Shown: in pieces, positions 34,091 to 41,916 of the stretch
Position numbering within the stretch: position 1 is the first letter of the stretch
How the letters are laid out: every line of letters begins with the position of its first letter
Origin: Nocardioides nitrophenolicus
Lineage (GTDB): Bacteria; Actinomycetota; Actinomycetes; Propionibacteriales; Nocardioidaceae
Assembly: GCF_016907515.1 (NCBI RefSeq)
Contig: NZ_JAFBBY010000001.1
Span: forward strand, 682,001 to 746,000
Direction: 5' to 3'
Length of the DNA stretch: 64,000 nucleotides
The notes under the pieces: model-generated
Told to the model about the DNA's origin: nothing
The model's input: the letters and a program-made list of their open reading frames with translations, nothing else
Databases searched by the model: none
Made by a program: the position numbers and the translations under genes

Positions 34091-34519
34091 CTACGGCGAG
34101 CCGACCCACTCGTCGGAGCCGTCGGTGAAGCGCTGGTGCTTCCAGATCGGCACCTCGGCCTTGAGCGTGTCGATGAGGTCGCGGCTGGCGTCGAAGGACG
34201 AGCCGCGGTGCCCGGCGGTGGTGGCGACGACGACCGCCAGGTCCCCGATCGCGAGGTCGCCGACCCGGTGCACGGCCGCGACCGCCGTGACGTCGTGGGC
34301 GTCGGCGACCCGCTCGCACACCTCCCGCAGTCGCTCCAGCGCGGACGGGTGCGCGGAGTACGACAGTCCGGTGACACCCTGCCCGTGGTCGTGGTCCCGG
34401 ACCCGGCCGACGAAGAGCACCAGACCGCCGGAGGCGGCGTCGTCGAGGCTGTCGAGCACGTCGGCCACCGAGAGCGGCTGGTCGGAGATCGCGACGAGGC
34501 GCACGGCGGGGTTCGGCAT
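34091..34519 (-). CDS. moaE: Molybdopterin synthase catalytic subunit
   Basis: A 142-residue MoaE. It transfers sulfur from the MoaD thiocarboxylate to precursor Z to form molybdopterin. Motifs: GGLVLFVGRVRDHDHGQGV near the N terminus, YSAHPSALERL, AVHRVGDLAIGDLAVVVAT, and VPIWKHQRFTDGSDEWVG with the catalytic lysine. No moaD lies nearby. The ATG at 34519 was preferred; GTG at 34528 is possible. It lies 45 nt before the small membrane protein gene. In the window moeZ is the only other molybdenum-cofactor-linked gene. Confidence 0.9.
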   Translation of the reverse strand: MPNPAVRLVAISDQPLSVADVLDSLDDAASGGLVLFVGRVRDHDHGQGVTGLSYSAHPSALERLREVCERVADAHDVTAVAAVHRVGDLAIGDLAVVVATTAGHRGSSFDASRDLIDTLKAEVPIWKHQRFTDGSDEWVGSP

Positions 34520-34603
34520 GCGGCCCACTCTAGGGGCACTCCAGGGGCCCGCTCAGGGCTGTCCCCGACACCGCCGGTTGTGGATCGGGCGTAGTTTTGA
34601 GCC

Positions 34604-35953
34604 ATGACCGACAACCCGGGCGACGACCAGCCGAACCCGTTCAAGGGCACGCCCTTCGAGCAGATCTTCGGCGCCCTCGGCGGCGCCTTCCCCGGTGGCG
34701 CCTTCCCCGGCGGCCCCGGTGGCGGGATGGCGTTCTTCCAGCAGCTGCAGTCGCTGATGCAGCCCCACGACGGCCCGCTGAACTGGACCGCCGCCGCCGA
34801 CATGGCCCGCAAGTCCGTCGCCCAGGAGCCGGACCCCTCGCCCTCGCAGCGCGACCAGGACCGGGTCGCCGACGCCGTCCGGCTCGCCGACCACTGGCTC
34901 GACACGGCCACCGGCTTCCCCTCTGGCATCGGTACGACGGCCGCCTGGAGCCGCGCGGAGTGGCTGGTCGAGACCCAGCCGGTGTGGCAGGTGCTCGTCG
35001 AGCCGGTCGCGGCCCGCTCCGTCACCGGCCTGTCCAGCGGCCTGCCCGAGGAGATGAAGGCGGCGGCCGGTCCGCTCGTCGGCCTGATCGGCCAGGCCGT
35101 CGGCGGGATGATGGCGATGCAGATCGGCCAGGGCCTCGGCGCGCTGGCCGGCGAGGTGCTCACCGCCTCCGACATCGGCCTCCCCCTCGGCGCCCCCGGC
35201 AAGGCGGCGCTGGTGATGACCAACGTCCGCGCGTTCGCCGAGGGCCTCGACGTGACCGAGGACGACGTCGTGCTCTACCTCGCGCTGCGCGAGGCCGCGC
35301 ACCAGCGGCTGTTCGCCCACGTGCCGTGGCTGCGCGAGCACCTCATCGGCTCGGTCACCGACTACGCCCGTGGCCTGGAGATCAACGCCCAGCAGATCCA
35401 GGACCGGGTCCAGGAGCAGCTGCGCGGCATCGACCCGACCAACCTGGAGGCGATGCAGGGCCTGCTCGAGGGCGGCATGTTCGACCCGCCGCAGACCGAG
35501 GCGCAGACCGCCGCGCTGTCCCGCCTCGAGATCGCGCTCGCGCTGGTCGAGGGCTGGGTCGACGAGGTGGTCGGCCAGGCCACCGCCGAGCGGATGCCCG
35601 CCGCCGCCAAGCTGCGCGAGGCGGTCCGCCGCCGCCGGGCCGCCGGCGGTCCCGCCGAGCAGACCTTCGCCGCGCTGGTCGGCCTCGAGCTGCGCCCGCG
35701 CCGGCTGCGCGACGCCTCCACCCTGTGGGGCGGGCTGCGCGCCCGTTCCGGCCAGGAGGCCCGCGACGGGGTGTGGATGCACCCCGACCTGCTCCCCACG
35801 GCGAGCGACCTCGACGACCCGCTGTCGTTCCGGGCCGACGCGACCGCGCCGGAGTCGCTGAGCGAGGACGAGTTCGACGCCGAGCTGCGCAAGCTGCTCG
35901 ACGGTCCGGAGTCCTCCGACTCCCCCGACACGCCCGACTCCCCCGCCGAGTGA
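34604..35953 (+). CDS. Zinc-dependent metalloprotease-like protein (DUF2342)
   Basis: A 449-residue protein of the actinobacterial family formerly called F420-biosynthesis-associated (DUF2342; Rv3195 orthologue by context). It has a Gly/Pro-rich N terminus (GALGGAFPGGAFPGGPGG), a helical body with LREAAHQRLFAHVPWL as the putative zinc-site helix (REAAH instead of HExxH), and IEGWVDEV-like LVEGWVDEVVG downstream, which may supply the third ligand. The C terminus is Ser/Asp/Pro-rich. The real activity is not established. The stop overlaps the GTG of the NUDIX gene. Confidence 0.82.
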   Translation: MTDNPGDDQPNPFKGTPFEQIFGALGGAFPGGAFPGGPGGGMAFFQQLQSLMQPHDGPLNWTAAADMARKSVAQEPDPSPSQRDQDRVADAVRLADHWLDTATGFPSGIGTTAAWSRAEWLVETQPVWQVLVEPVAARSVTGLSSGLPEEMKAAAGPLVGLIGQAVGGMMAMQIGQGLGALAGEVLTASDIGLPLGAPGKAALVMTNVRAFAEGLDVTEDDVVLYLALREAAHQRLFAHVPWLREHLIGSVTDYARGLEINAQQIQDRVQEQLRGIDPTNLEAMQGLLEGGMFDPPQTEAQTAALSRLEIALALVEGWVDEVVGQATAERMPAAAKLREAVRRRRAAGGPAEQTFAALVGLELRPRRLRDASTLWGGLRARSGQEARDGVWMHPDLLPTASDLDDPLSFRADATAPESLSEDEFDAELRKLLDGPESSDSPDTPDSPAE

Positions 35954-36492
35954 CGCTCCACGCCGACGCGCTGGACGTGCTGCGCGGCTGGCGCGCGCCC
36001 GATCCCGCCGAGGAGGCGCTGCGCCGGCGCTATGTCGCGCACCTCGAGTCGACGCCCGACGGGATGCGGCGCTCGTCGTACCCCGACCACCTCACGGCCG
36101 GCACCCTGGTCATCGACGCGACGGGCGAGCGGGTGCTGCTCAACCTGCACCGCAAGGCCGGCCGCTGGTTCCACTTCGGCGGCCACTGCGAGGACGACGA
36201 CGCCACCCTCGCCGCGGTCGCGCTGCGCGAGGCGCACGAGGAGAGCGGGCTGCGCGAGCTCGCCTTCCACCCCGAGCCGGTCCAGCTCGACCTGCACACC
36301 GTGCCCTTCTGCGGCGACCGGGGCGAGGTCGCCCACCTCGACGTGCGCTATGTCGCCGCCGCTCCGGCCGATGCGGTCGCCGTGGTGAGCGACGAGTCGC
36401 TCGCCGTGCGCTGGTGGCCGGTCGACGACCTGCCGGAGCTGGAGCCGGCGATGCACGCCCTCATCGCCCGGGCCCGCGCGATCCTGGTCTGA
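35950..36492 (+). CDS. NUDIX hydrolase
   Basis: A 180-residue protein with the Nudix core FHFGGHCEDDDATLAAVALREAHEESGL (about residues 75-102). The REAHEESG half, which binds the catalytic metal, is intact; the first half carries one extra residue relative to the consensus, as in several actinobacterial relatives. The substrate is unknown (nucleoside diphosphate derivative expected). It starts at GTG overlapping the metalloprotease stop by 4 nt, so the two are coupled. It is convergent with the DUF45 gene, leaving 6 nt between them. Confidence 0.85.
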   Translation: MTLHADALDVLRGWRAPDPAEEALRRRYVAHLESTPDGMRRSSYPDHLTAGTLVIDATGERVLLNLHRKAGRWFHFGGHCEDDDATLAAVALREAHEESGLRELAFHPEPVQLDLHTVPFCGDRGEVAHLDVRYVAAAPADAVAVVSDESLAVRWWPVDDLPELEPAMHALIARARAILV

Positions 36493-36498
36493 CGGCGC

Positions 36499-37056
36499 TC
36501 AGTCGACGTCCTCGCCCGGCACCACCTGCTCCGACGGGGGCCGGTCGATCCGCGCGGCGTCGGACCAGCCGGCGAGGTAGCCCTTGGCCTTCTCCGCGGA
36601 CGGGTAGTGCGCGACCCAGCCCCAGAACCGCTCGTCGTGGTGGGGCTCGATGAGGTGCGCCAGCTCGTGGACGATGACGTAGTCGATCACCCACTCCGGC
36701 ATCCGCTGCAGCCGCTCCGAGAGCCGGATGGTGCGGTCCTTCGGCGTGCACGATCCCCAGCGGGTGCGCTGGTTGCCGACCCAGCGCACCGACTCCGGCA
36801 CCGCGATCCCGCCGAGGTACTCGTCGCTCAGCTCCCGCGCCCGCTGCATGAGGTCCTCGTCCTCCCACCGGCGCGGGGTCGCGGCGCGCAGCTCCTTGCG
36901 CTCCACCCGGGCCACCATCTTGGAGACCCAGGCCCGCTCCTCGGTGACCGAGAGGTTGTCGGGCATCAGCACCACGATGGTCTCGCCCTCGCGATAGGCC
37001 GTGACCGTACGCCGGCGGCGCTGCGACCGTCGTACCTCCACGCGCGGGGTGGGCAT
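36499..37056 (-). CDS. YgjP-type (DUF45/M48-like) metallopeptidase
   Basis: A 185-residue protein of the YgjP/DUF45 family. The zinc motif VIVHELAHLIEPHHDERFWGWV (HExxH plus downstream His/Glu) is intact, and the preceding RTRWGSCTPKDRTIRLSERL is the hallmark of the family. The N terminus is very basic (VEVRRSQRRRRTVTAYREG). Members are probably cytosolic metalloproteases; the substrates are unknown. It is transcribed 9 nt downstream of the PHP gene and convergent with the NUDIX gene. Confidence 0.87.
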   Translation of the reverse strand: MPTPRVEVRRSQRRRRTVTAYREGETIVVLMPDNLSVTEERAWVSKMVARVERKELRAATPRRWEDEDLMQRARELSDEYLGGIAVPESVRWVGNQRTRWGSCTPKDRTIRLSERLQRMPEWVIDYVIVHELAHLIEPHHDERFWGWVAHYPSAEKAKGYLAGWSDAARIDRPPSEQVVPGEDVD

Positions 37057-37065
37057 GGCTCGACC

Positions 37066-38109
37066 CTAGGGCCTCGCCCACTCCAGCAGGCGCTCCACGG
37101 GCCACGTGTTGACGATCCGGTCGGCATCGATGCCGGCGGCCTCGGCGCGCTCACAGCCCAGCAGCGGGTAGTCCAGCTGCCCCGGCGCGTGGGCGTCGCT
37201 GTCGATCGAGAACAGGCAGCCGACGTCGCGGGCCAGCTCGAGCAGCCGGGTCGGCGGGTCCCGACGCTCGGGCCGGGAGTTGATCTCGACCGCCACCCCC
37301 TCCTCCGCGCACGCCTCGAACACCGCCCGCGCGTCGAAGCGGGACTCCGCGCGGGTGCCCCGGTTGCCGGTCACCAGGCGGCCGGTGCAGTGCCCGAGCA
37401 CGTTGGTGAACGGGTTGCGCACCGCGGCCACCATCCGCCGGGTGAGCGGCTCGGGGTCCATCGCGAGCTTGGAGTGCACGCTCGCCACCCGGACGTCGAG
37501 CCGGCTCAGCATCTCCTCGCTCTGGTCCAGCGCACCGTCGTCGAGGATGTCGACCTCGATCCCCTTGAGCAGTCGGAAGCCGTCGCCGAGGTGGGCGTTG
37601 ACGGCCTCGACGACCGCGAGCTGCTTGGTGAGCCGTTCGGCGGAGAGCCCGCGCGCGACCTTGAGCCGCGGCGAGTGGTCGGTGAGCACCAGGTAGTCGT
37701 GGCCGACCTCGATCGCGGTCATCGCCATCTCCTCGATGGGCGAGCCGCCGTCGGACCAGTCGGAGTGGGAGTGCAGGTCGCCGCGCAGCCGGGCCCGCAG
37801 CGCCGTGCCCGCACCGTCGGCGGTCAGCGGGGCGCCGTACTGCTCCTCGACCTCGACCAGCTTGTCCGGCACCCGGCCGCTCGCCGCCTGGGCGATCACC
37901 CGGGCGGTGCTGGCGCCGACGCCGGGCAGCTCGGTCAGCGTCCCGGCCGCGGCGCGCGCGGCCACCTCGTCGGGGTCCAGCGGCAGGATCGCCGCCGCCG
38001 CGCCCCGGTAGGCCTTGACCTTGTAGCTGTCGGCCCGGCCCCGCTCCAGCAGGAAGGCGATCCGGCGCAGCGCCGCCACCGGCGTGCCGTCGTAGCCCTG
38101 CTCGCTCAC
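37066..38109 (-). CDS. PHP-domain protein with PolX-like helix-hairpin-helix N terminus
   Basis: A 347-residue protein. Residues about 1-90 hold helix-hairpin-helix motifs (ALRRIAFLLERGRADSYKVKAYRGAA and LTELPGVGASTARVIAQ) as in family X DNA polymerases. The rest is a PHP phosphoesterase domain with metal ligands in GDLHSHSDWSDGG, LTDHS, GIEVDIL, SVHSKL, NVLGHCTGR and IDSDAHAPGQL. The polymerase palm itself is missing, so it is a PolX-like protein reduced to its DNA-binding and PHP parts. The GTG at 38109 was chosen for the GGAGG 6 nt upstream; GTG near 38184 is a longer option. Confidence 0.82.
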   Translation of the reverse strand: MSEQGYDGTPVAALRRIAFLLERGRADSYKVKAYRGAAAAILPLDPDEVAARAAAGTLTELPGVGASTARVIAQAASGRVPDKLVEVEEQYGAPLTADGAGTALRARLRGDLHSHSDWSDGGSPIEEMAMTAIEVGHDYLVLTDHSPRLKVARGLSAERLTKQLAVVEAVNAHLGDGFRLLKGIEVDILDDGALDQSEEMLSRLDVRVASVHSKLAMDPEPLTRRMVAAVRNPFTNVLGHCTGRLVTGNRGTRAESRFDARAVFEACAEEGVAVEINSRPERRDPPTRLLELARDVGCLFSIDSDAHAPGQLDYPLLGCERAEAAGIDADRIVNTWPVERLLEWARP

Positions 38110-38467
38110 CCGCACCTCCGTCCTCGAGAAATCTGTTGTCCACAGGCCGTGGAGGAACCTGTGGGCTCCATCTTCGCTGGTCACCCGACGGTACGACGCC
38201 CGCCCGCGCCCGCCGGGCCCGGCCTCGTCCCCAGCCCGATGCTCGGTTCTCCCCCGTCCATCCACGGCCCGAGCCCGTCCTCCACAGCTTTCTCCACAGC
38301 CCTGTCCACAGCTGGGGGAAGCCTCGGATTGACCAGGCCCGCCGAGATGCCTAGGTTCGTCCCCGACGAGGCCCCTCGGGGCCGCAGCACCTCGCTCGCA
38401 AGGGGAAGGCAAGCGAGAGGCCGCGGCACCGGGGGTCTCTTCCTGTTCCGGCCGGTCCCGGCCTCGC
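38110..38467. other. 358-bp intergenic region with DnaA-box-like sites
   Basis: Upstream of the PHP gene. It contains TTGTCCACA (38136-38144), the preferred DnaA box of high-GC actinobacteria, and three near-matches ending in TCCACA at 38281, 38293 and 38305, spaced exactly 12 bp. A possible weak hairpin (CTCGCT/AGCGAG, 38391-38417) lies near the end of the enoyl-CoA hydratase gene. No gene is seen. Confidence 0.5.
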
Positions 38468-39289
38468 TCAGCGGCCGGTGAAGACCGGCGGCCGCTTCTC
38501 CTGGGCGGCCCGGATGCCCTCGAGCAGGTCCGCCGTCGCCAGGGTCACCGACTGGGCCAGGCCCTCCCACTCCAGCGCCGTCTCGATGCTCGCGTGTCCG
38601 CGCTGCAGCGCCCGCTTGGTCAGCCGGGTGGCGATCGGCGCGGCGGCCGCCACGTCCGCGGCGGTGGCCAGCACCCCCGCCCGGAGCTCGTCGGCCGCCC
38701 AGACCCGGGAGACCAGGCCCAGGCCGAGCGCCTCGTCGCCGTCCACCAGCCGCCCGGTCAGGAACAGGTCACGGGCGACCGCCGGGCCGACGGTGTCGGG
38801 CAGCAGGTAGGTACCGGCCATGCCCGGGTGGATCCCCAGCTTGGTGAAGGGCACCCCCATCCGCGCCCCGCGGGCGGCGTACCTGATGTCGCAGGCCAGC
38901 GCCAGGCACAGCCCCGCGCCGATCGCCGGGCCGTTGATCGCGGCGATCGTCGGCACCTCCAGGCGCCGGATCGAGAGCCAGGCCCGGTAGAAGGGCAGCA
39001 TCCGCGCGCGCAGGTCGTCGACGGTCGCGTCGGGCTCGGAGGACAGCCAGGACAGGTTGCCGCCCGAGCAGAAGGCCGTGCCCTCACCGGTCACCACGAC
39101 CACCCGCACGGTGGGGTCGCCGGCCAGGTGGTCGACCGCCCGGACCCACGACTCGGTCATCTCGTCGCTCATCGCATTGCGCAGCTCGGGCTGGTCCAGG
39201 ACCAGCAGCGCGACCCCCTCCGAGGGGCGCTCGAGGCGCAGGTGGGTCAGGGACGGCGGCGTAAGCCGGTTCACAGCGGATTCAGACAT
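38468..39289 (-). CDS. Enoyl-CoA hydratase/isomerase-family protein
   Basis: A 273-residue crotonase-fold enzyme acting on acyl-CoA thioesters. Motifs: NAMSDEMTESW, TGEGTAFCSGGNLSWL (first oxyanion-hole strand), AAINGPAIGAGLCLALACDIRYAA (second oxyanion hole), then MGVPFTKLGIHPGMAGTYLLPDTVG. The usual hydratase glutamates are not clearly both present (HPGMAG carries no Glu where many hydratases have PEVGL), so isomerase or other crotonase activity is possible. The start MSESAV was chosen at 39289. It stands alone, divergent from the DUF5679 gene. Confidence 0.87.
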   Translation of the reverse strand: MSESAVNRLTPPSLTHLRLERPSEGVALLVLDQPELRNAMSDEMTESWVRAVDHLAGDPTVRVVVVTGEGTAFCSGGNLSWLSSEPDATVDDLRARMLPFYRAWLSIRRLEVPTIAAINGPAIGAGLCLALACDIRYAARGARMGVPFTKLGIHPGMAGTYLLPDTVGPAVARDLFLTGRLVDGDEALGLGLVSRVWAADELRAGVLATAADVAAAAPIATRLTKRALQRGHASIETALEWEGLAQSVTLATADLLEGIRAAQEKRPPVFTGR

Positions 39290-39428
39290 GCGGGGCACGC
39301 TACTGCGACTCCGCGGCGGCGTGCCGTAGGGTCAGGGAGGTCCGGAGTGCTGCTCCGGACCCCGACGGGCTTCCCCCCATGTCCCCGTCGCGACGACCGA
39401 ACGAACAAAGATGAGCAAGGAGGCCGTC

Positions 39429-39587
39429 ATGGCGGAGACCTGGAGCGGCGAGTTCTACTGCGTCAAGTGCAAGGAGAAGCGCGAGGCCGAGGGCGAGGTC
39501 AAGGTGAACGAGAAGGGCACCCGGATGGCCAAGGCCGTCTGCCCCGTCTGCGGCACCAACCTCAACCGCATCCTCGGCAAGGCCTGA
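39429..39587 (+). CDS. DUF5679-type small zinc-ribbon protein
   Basis: A 52-residue protein with two CxxC knuckles: FYCVKCKEKREAE and AVCPVCGTNLNRILGK, which would bind one zinc ion. It is lysine- and glutamate-rich. The start follows AAGGAGG by 5 nt, a very strong ribosome site, which selects 39429 over the ATG at 39411. Small proteins of this type are widespread in actinobacteria; their function is not known. A GC hairpin around CACGGGCGGCTCCACC/GGTGGAGCCGCCCGTG (39610-39643) follows the gene and likely terminates it. Confidence 0.85.
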   Translation: MAETWSGEFYCVKCKEKREAEGEVKVNEKGTRMAKAVCPVCGTNLNRILGKA

Positions 39588-39609
39588 TCCACAGGCACCC
39601 AGCCGACTT

Positions 39610-39643
39610 TCACGGGCGGCTCCACCACGGTGGAGCCGCCCGT
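39610..39643 (+). terminator. Terminator hairpin after the DUF5679 gene
   Basis: CACGGGCGGCTCCACC pairs with GGTGGAGCCGCCCGTG with a very short loop, followed by GCGTGTTTTTCCG, whose T-run fits rho-independent termination. Confidence 0.85.
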
Positions 39644-39719
39644 GGCGTGTTTTTCCGCTGCCTCCCAAGCCTGTGGACGAGCGCTGCGCCACCGGCCGGC
39701 CCCGTGCCACGCTGCCGCC

Positions 39720-40571
39720 ATGGCCCCTCGGACCCAGCTGCTGCGCCCCGGCGTCCCGGTCCTGCGCCGCTCCCCCGGCGTGCTCCAGGTCGGGCTGGCG
39801 GGCCCGGTCGTCCGGCTGCCCGACGTCCCGGCGGTGCGCGGCCTGCTCGACGAGCTGACCGCGCCGGCCGGCCACCTGCCCGCCCCCTCGCCCGGCGAGC
39901 TGTCCGACGAGGCGGCGACGGCGCTCCGGCGCCTGGTCGAGGCCGAGCTGGTCGTGCCGGCGGCGGCCGACCCGCCGGCGTACCTGCTCGCCCAGGCCGG
40001 GCCCGACGCCGTACGACGCCAGGAGGCTCGGGCCGCGGTCGCGATCGCCCTCGACGCCTCGCCCGCCGTCGACGCCCTGCTGACTCCGCTCCTGGCCGCC
40101 GCGCGGCTGGGCCGGGCCACCACGCCCGACGAGGCCACCGTCCGACTCGTGGTCGCCGACGGTCCCCACCACCGCGAGCGGCTGGACCCGCTGGTGCGCG
40201 GCTCGGTCCCGCACCTGCTGGTCGCGGGCGACGCCACGGGCGTGCGGATCGGCCCGTTCGTGGTCCCGGGCCGCACCGCCTGTCTGCGCTGCGTCGACGC
40301 CCACGAGTCGCTGCGCGACGAGCGGCTGCCGCTCCTGGTGGCTCAGGCCGCGCGGCAGTGCGCCGAGCGGCCGCCGCCCCGGGATCCGGTGCTGGACCGG
40401 CTGGCGCTGGCCTGGGCGGTGCGGGACCTGACCCGGTTCGCGGAGGGCGCCGAGCCGAGCACGTGGTCGAGCACCGTCGACCTGGGCCCGGCCGGCGCAC
40501 CGCTGGTCACCCGCTGGGGACGGCATCCGTGGTGCGGCTGCGCGTGGGACGGCTTCCTGGACCTGCCCTGA
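39720..40571 (+). CDS. ThiF/TOMM cyclodehydratase-like orphan protein
   Basis: A 283-residue protein. Its pattern, a winged-helix-like N-terminal half (RRSPGVLQVGLAGPVVRLPDVPAVRGLLDEL) and a C-terminal segment VRIGPFVVPGRTACLRCVDAHESLRDERLP, resembles the 'ocin_ThiF_like' partner proteins that bind leader peptides in thiazole/oxazole-modified microcin clusters. The nucleotide-binding glycine loop of true E1/ThiF proteins is not evident. No YcaO gene or precursor peptide is nearby, and the same orphan (Rv3196-like) occurs at this position in mycobacteria, so a TOMM role is doubtful. Cysteines in CLRC and CGC suggest a bound metal. Confidence 0.65.
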   Translation: MAPRTQLLRPGVPVLRRSPGVLQVGLAGPVVRLPDVPAVRGLLDELTAPAGHLPAPSPGELSDEAATALRRLVEAELVVPAAADPPAYLLAQAGPDAVRRQEARAAVAIALDASPAVDALLTPLLAAARLGRATTPDEATVRLVVADGPHHRERLDPLVRGSVPHLLVAGDATGVRIGPFVVPGRTACLRCVDAHESLRDERLPLLVAQAARQCAERPPPRDPVLDRLALAWAVRDLTRFAEGAEPSTWSSTVDLGPAGAPLVTRWGRHPWCGCAWDGFLDLP

Positions 40572-40587
40572 GGGCCTGCCGGCGCGC

Positions 40588-40764
40588 TCACCACCACTCG
40601 CTGTCGAGCTTGGCCTCCATCGAACGCAGGTGGGTGCGCGAGCACGTCTCGCAGTAGCGCCGGACCCGGCCCCGCTCGACCGACGTGGTCCAGGTCAGCG
40701 GCGGCTGTTCGCCCTCGACCTGGCGGCCGCAGAAGTCGCAGGTGACGCTCACGCTCACGTTCAC
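40588..40764 (-). CDS. Small conserved zinc-finger-like protein
   Basis: A 58-residue protein reading NVSVSVTCDFCGRQVEGEQ, then PPLTWTTSVERGR, a second knuckle YCETCSRTHLRSMEAKL and a C-terminal DSEWW. Two CxxC pairs about 27 residues apart would bind zinc. Proteins with the PLTWTTSVERGR and SMEAKLDSEWW elements recur in actinobacteria. GTG codons at 40764 and just inside are possible starts. It is convergent with the ThiF-like gene, leaving 16 nt. The function is unknown. Confidence 0.75.
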   Translation of the reverse strand: MNVSVSVTCDFCGRQVEGEQPPLTWTTSVERGRVRRYCETCSRTHLRSMEAKLDSEWW

Positions 40765-40810
40765 CCGGCCAGCCTAGGCACGCCGGGCGCCGGCGTACCG
40801 CAGAAATGCC

Positions 40811-40849
40811 GGAAGGGCCGGCCCGACGATCGGTCGGTCCGGCCCTTCC
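40811..40849. terminator. Hairpin terminator between small minus-strand genes
   Basis: An 11-bp stem GGAAGGGCCGG/CCGGCCCTTCC with an additional internal CCGAC/GTCGG stem. It lies downstream of the 55-residue gene (minus) and upstream of the zinc-finger gene. The minus-strand tail is GGCATTTCTGC, the plus-strand tail TTCTCACC. Confidence 0.75.
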
Positions 40850-40921
40850 TTCTCACCCGCGATCAGGTGCCCTCCGAGGAGGTTTCGGAGAATTCCGGTC
40901 TCGCTGGTCCGCGACGCGGAC

Positions 40922-41089
40922 TCAGAGTGCGCGAGCGAGGGCGAGACGAGCCTGCTGCGCTGCACGCTCGGCCTTGCGGCTCAAGCGGCGGGCGCGGGCC
41001 ATCCTGCTGGCCGCGCGCAGCTGCTGCGCCTCTCCCAGGCGCATGGCCATGTGGGCACGCGCCAGGTCTTCGTTCATGAACTGGGTCAT
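40922..41089 (-). CDS. Small Ala/Arg-rich helical protein downstream of whiB7
   Basis: A 55-residue protein starting MTQFMNEDLARAHMAMRLG and continuing as one long alanine/arginine-rich helix (ASRMARARRLSRKAERAAQQ). It is very basic and may bind nucleic acid or be a coiled coil. GGAG lies 6 nt before the ATG. It follows whiB7 by 51 nt on the same strand and precedes a strong hairpin, so whiB7 and this gene look like one transcript. The family is not recognised. Confidence 0.65.
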   Translation of the reverse strand: MTQFMNEDLARAHMAMRLGEAQQLRAASRMARARRLSRKAERAAQQARLALARAL

Positions 41090-41140
41090 CTCAAGCTCCA
41101 AGGGAAAGTGGTGGAAACGGTGGAAGGGTGGTCGGTGGCA

Positions 41141-41407
41141 CTACGCCGCGGCGTCCTTGCGCGGGCGGCCCCGGGGCCGCTTGCGCGGGATCACCACGCC
41201 GGCCAGGAACAGCTCGCCGCCCCAGACGCCCCACGGCTCGCGCCGCTCCAGGGCGCCGGACAGGCACATCGCCTGGACCGGGCAGTCCAGGCACAGCGCC
41301 TTCGCGGCCTCGACGTCCGACGGGGACTCTGCGAACCACAGCTCCGCGTCGTTCAGCCGGCACGGCAGCAGCTCGTCCAGCGTCGGCTCGAGAACACTGG
41401 TCGTCAT
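41141..41407 (-). CDS. whiB7: WhiB7 transcriptional regulator
   Basis: An 88-residue WhiB-family [4Fe-4S] protein with cysteines C16, C39, C42 and C48. The turn motif EPWGVWGGELF is followed by PRKRPRGRPRK, the C-terminal AT-hook that marks WhiB7. WhiB7 binds the primary sigma factor and activates intrinsic resistance genes after ribosome-targeting antibiotics. RBS GGAGG lies 10 nt before the ATG (AGGAGGTGAAAAGCAG). It has a roughly 500-nt leader with a candidate uORF and hairpin (41498-41842). Its place next to uvrD2 matches mycobacteria. Confidence 0.95.
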   Translation of the reverse strand: MTTSVLEPTLDELLPCRLNDAELWFAESPSDVEAAKALCLDCPVQAMCLSGALERREPWGVWGGELFLAGVVIPRKRPRGRPRKDAAA

Positions 41408-41497
41408 CTGCTTTTCACCTCCTCAACTTCTGACCTGATCGCGTTGTCATTTCGGGTGGGGATCCGGACTTCGCGTATCTCGGTCTGAGAAGTACGA

Positions 41498-41534
41498 AGG
41501 CCGCGGATCCCGGTCTGTTCGGGTTCCGCGGCCT
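41498..41534 (-). terminator. Strong hairpin in the whiB7 leader (attenuator candidate)
   Basis: A 10-bp stem AGGCCGCGGA/TCCGCGGCCT with an internal CCCG/CGGG extension and a 7-nt loop. On the minus strand it is followed by TCGTACTTCTC, a weak U-containing tail. It lies 24 nt after the stop of the leader ORF and about 90 nt before whiB7, the place where the mycobacterial leader has its terminator. Confidence 0.72.
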
Positions 41535-41557
41535 GGAGGCTGCCGAGCTGAGCTGGG

Positions 41558-41842
41558 TCAGATCGGTGGGCTCCAGGCTGGGAGACCCGGGACGTAGGCG
41601 GCGTTGGCGCCACGGTGGTCCGTGCCGGCGATGCGCTCCCGCTTGGCGGCCGTGCTCGCGAGAGCGAGCGGCGCGCCGGCGAACGGCGCAAAAGCGGTCG
41701 CAACCGTGGCCGGACGCACGGCGATGCCCTGGACCTCGAGGGTCGCGAGGGCAGAGGTGGCGCAGCCGAGGGTCACGGGCAGCACGGGCTGCCAAGCGGA
41801 CGTCATCACCGGGAAGACCGGGTTCATCGTCATGTTCTCCAT
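41558..41842 (-). CDS. Candidate upstream ORF in the whiB7 leader
   Basis: A 94-codon frame starting MENMTMNPVFPVMTSAW and ending VPGLPAWSPPI. It has an excellent ribosome site (AAGGAGG, 8 nt from the ATG), good third-position GC, and the expected promoter lies about 70 nt upstream. The product is Ala/Val/Pro-rich and not recognised. Translation would run to within 24 nt of the attenuator hairpin, so stalled ribosomes could change the leader fold. Known whiB7 leaders have much shorter uORFs. Alternatively it is an independent small protein. Confidence 0.6.
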   Translation of the reverse strand: MENMTMNPVFPVMTSAWQPVLPVTLGCATSALATLEVQGIAVRPATVATAFAPFAGAPLALASTAAKRERIAGTDHRGANAAYVPGLPAWSPPI

Positions 41843-41916
41843 CAGGGCCACCTCCTTCGGTGCGTGTGGGCGCCAGCCTTGTCAGAGCTGTGGTGCGCGG
41901 TGGAACTTGCCTGACG

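Noticed and set aside
38136..38310. Replication origin
   Set aside because: DnaA-like boxes are few and imperfect, and no dnaA/dnaN/gyrB or rpmH gene is nearby.
39720..40571. Active RiPP (TOMM) gene cluster
   Set aside because: No YcaO, no precursor peptide and no transporter nearby; the gene is part of a conserved actinobacterial housekeeping order.
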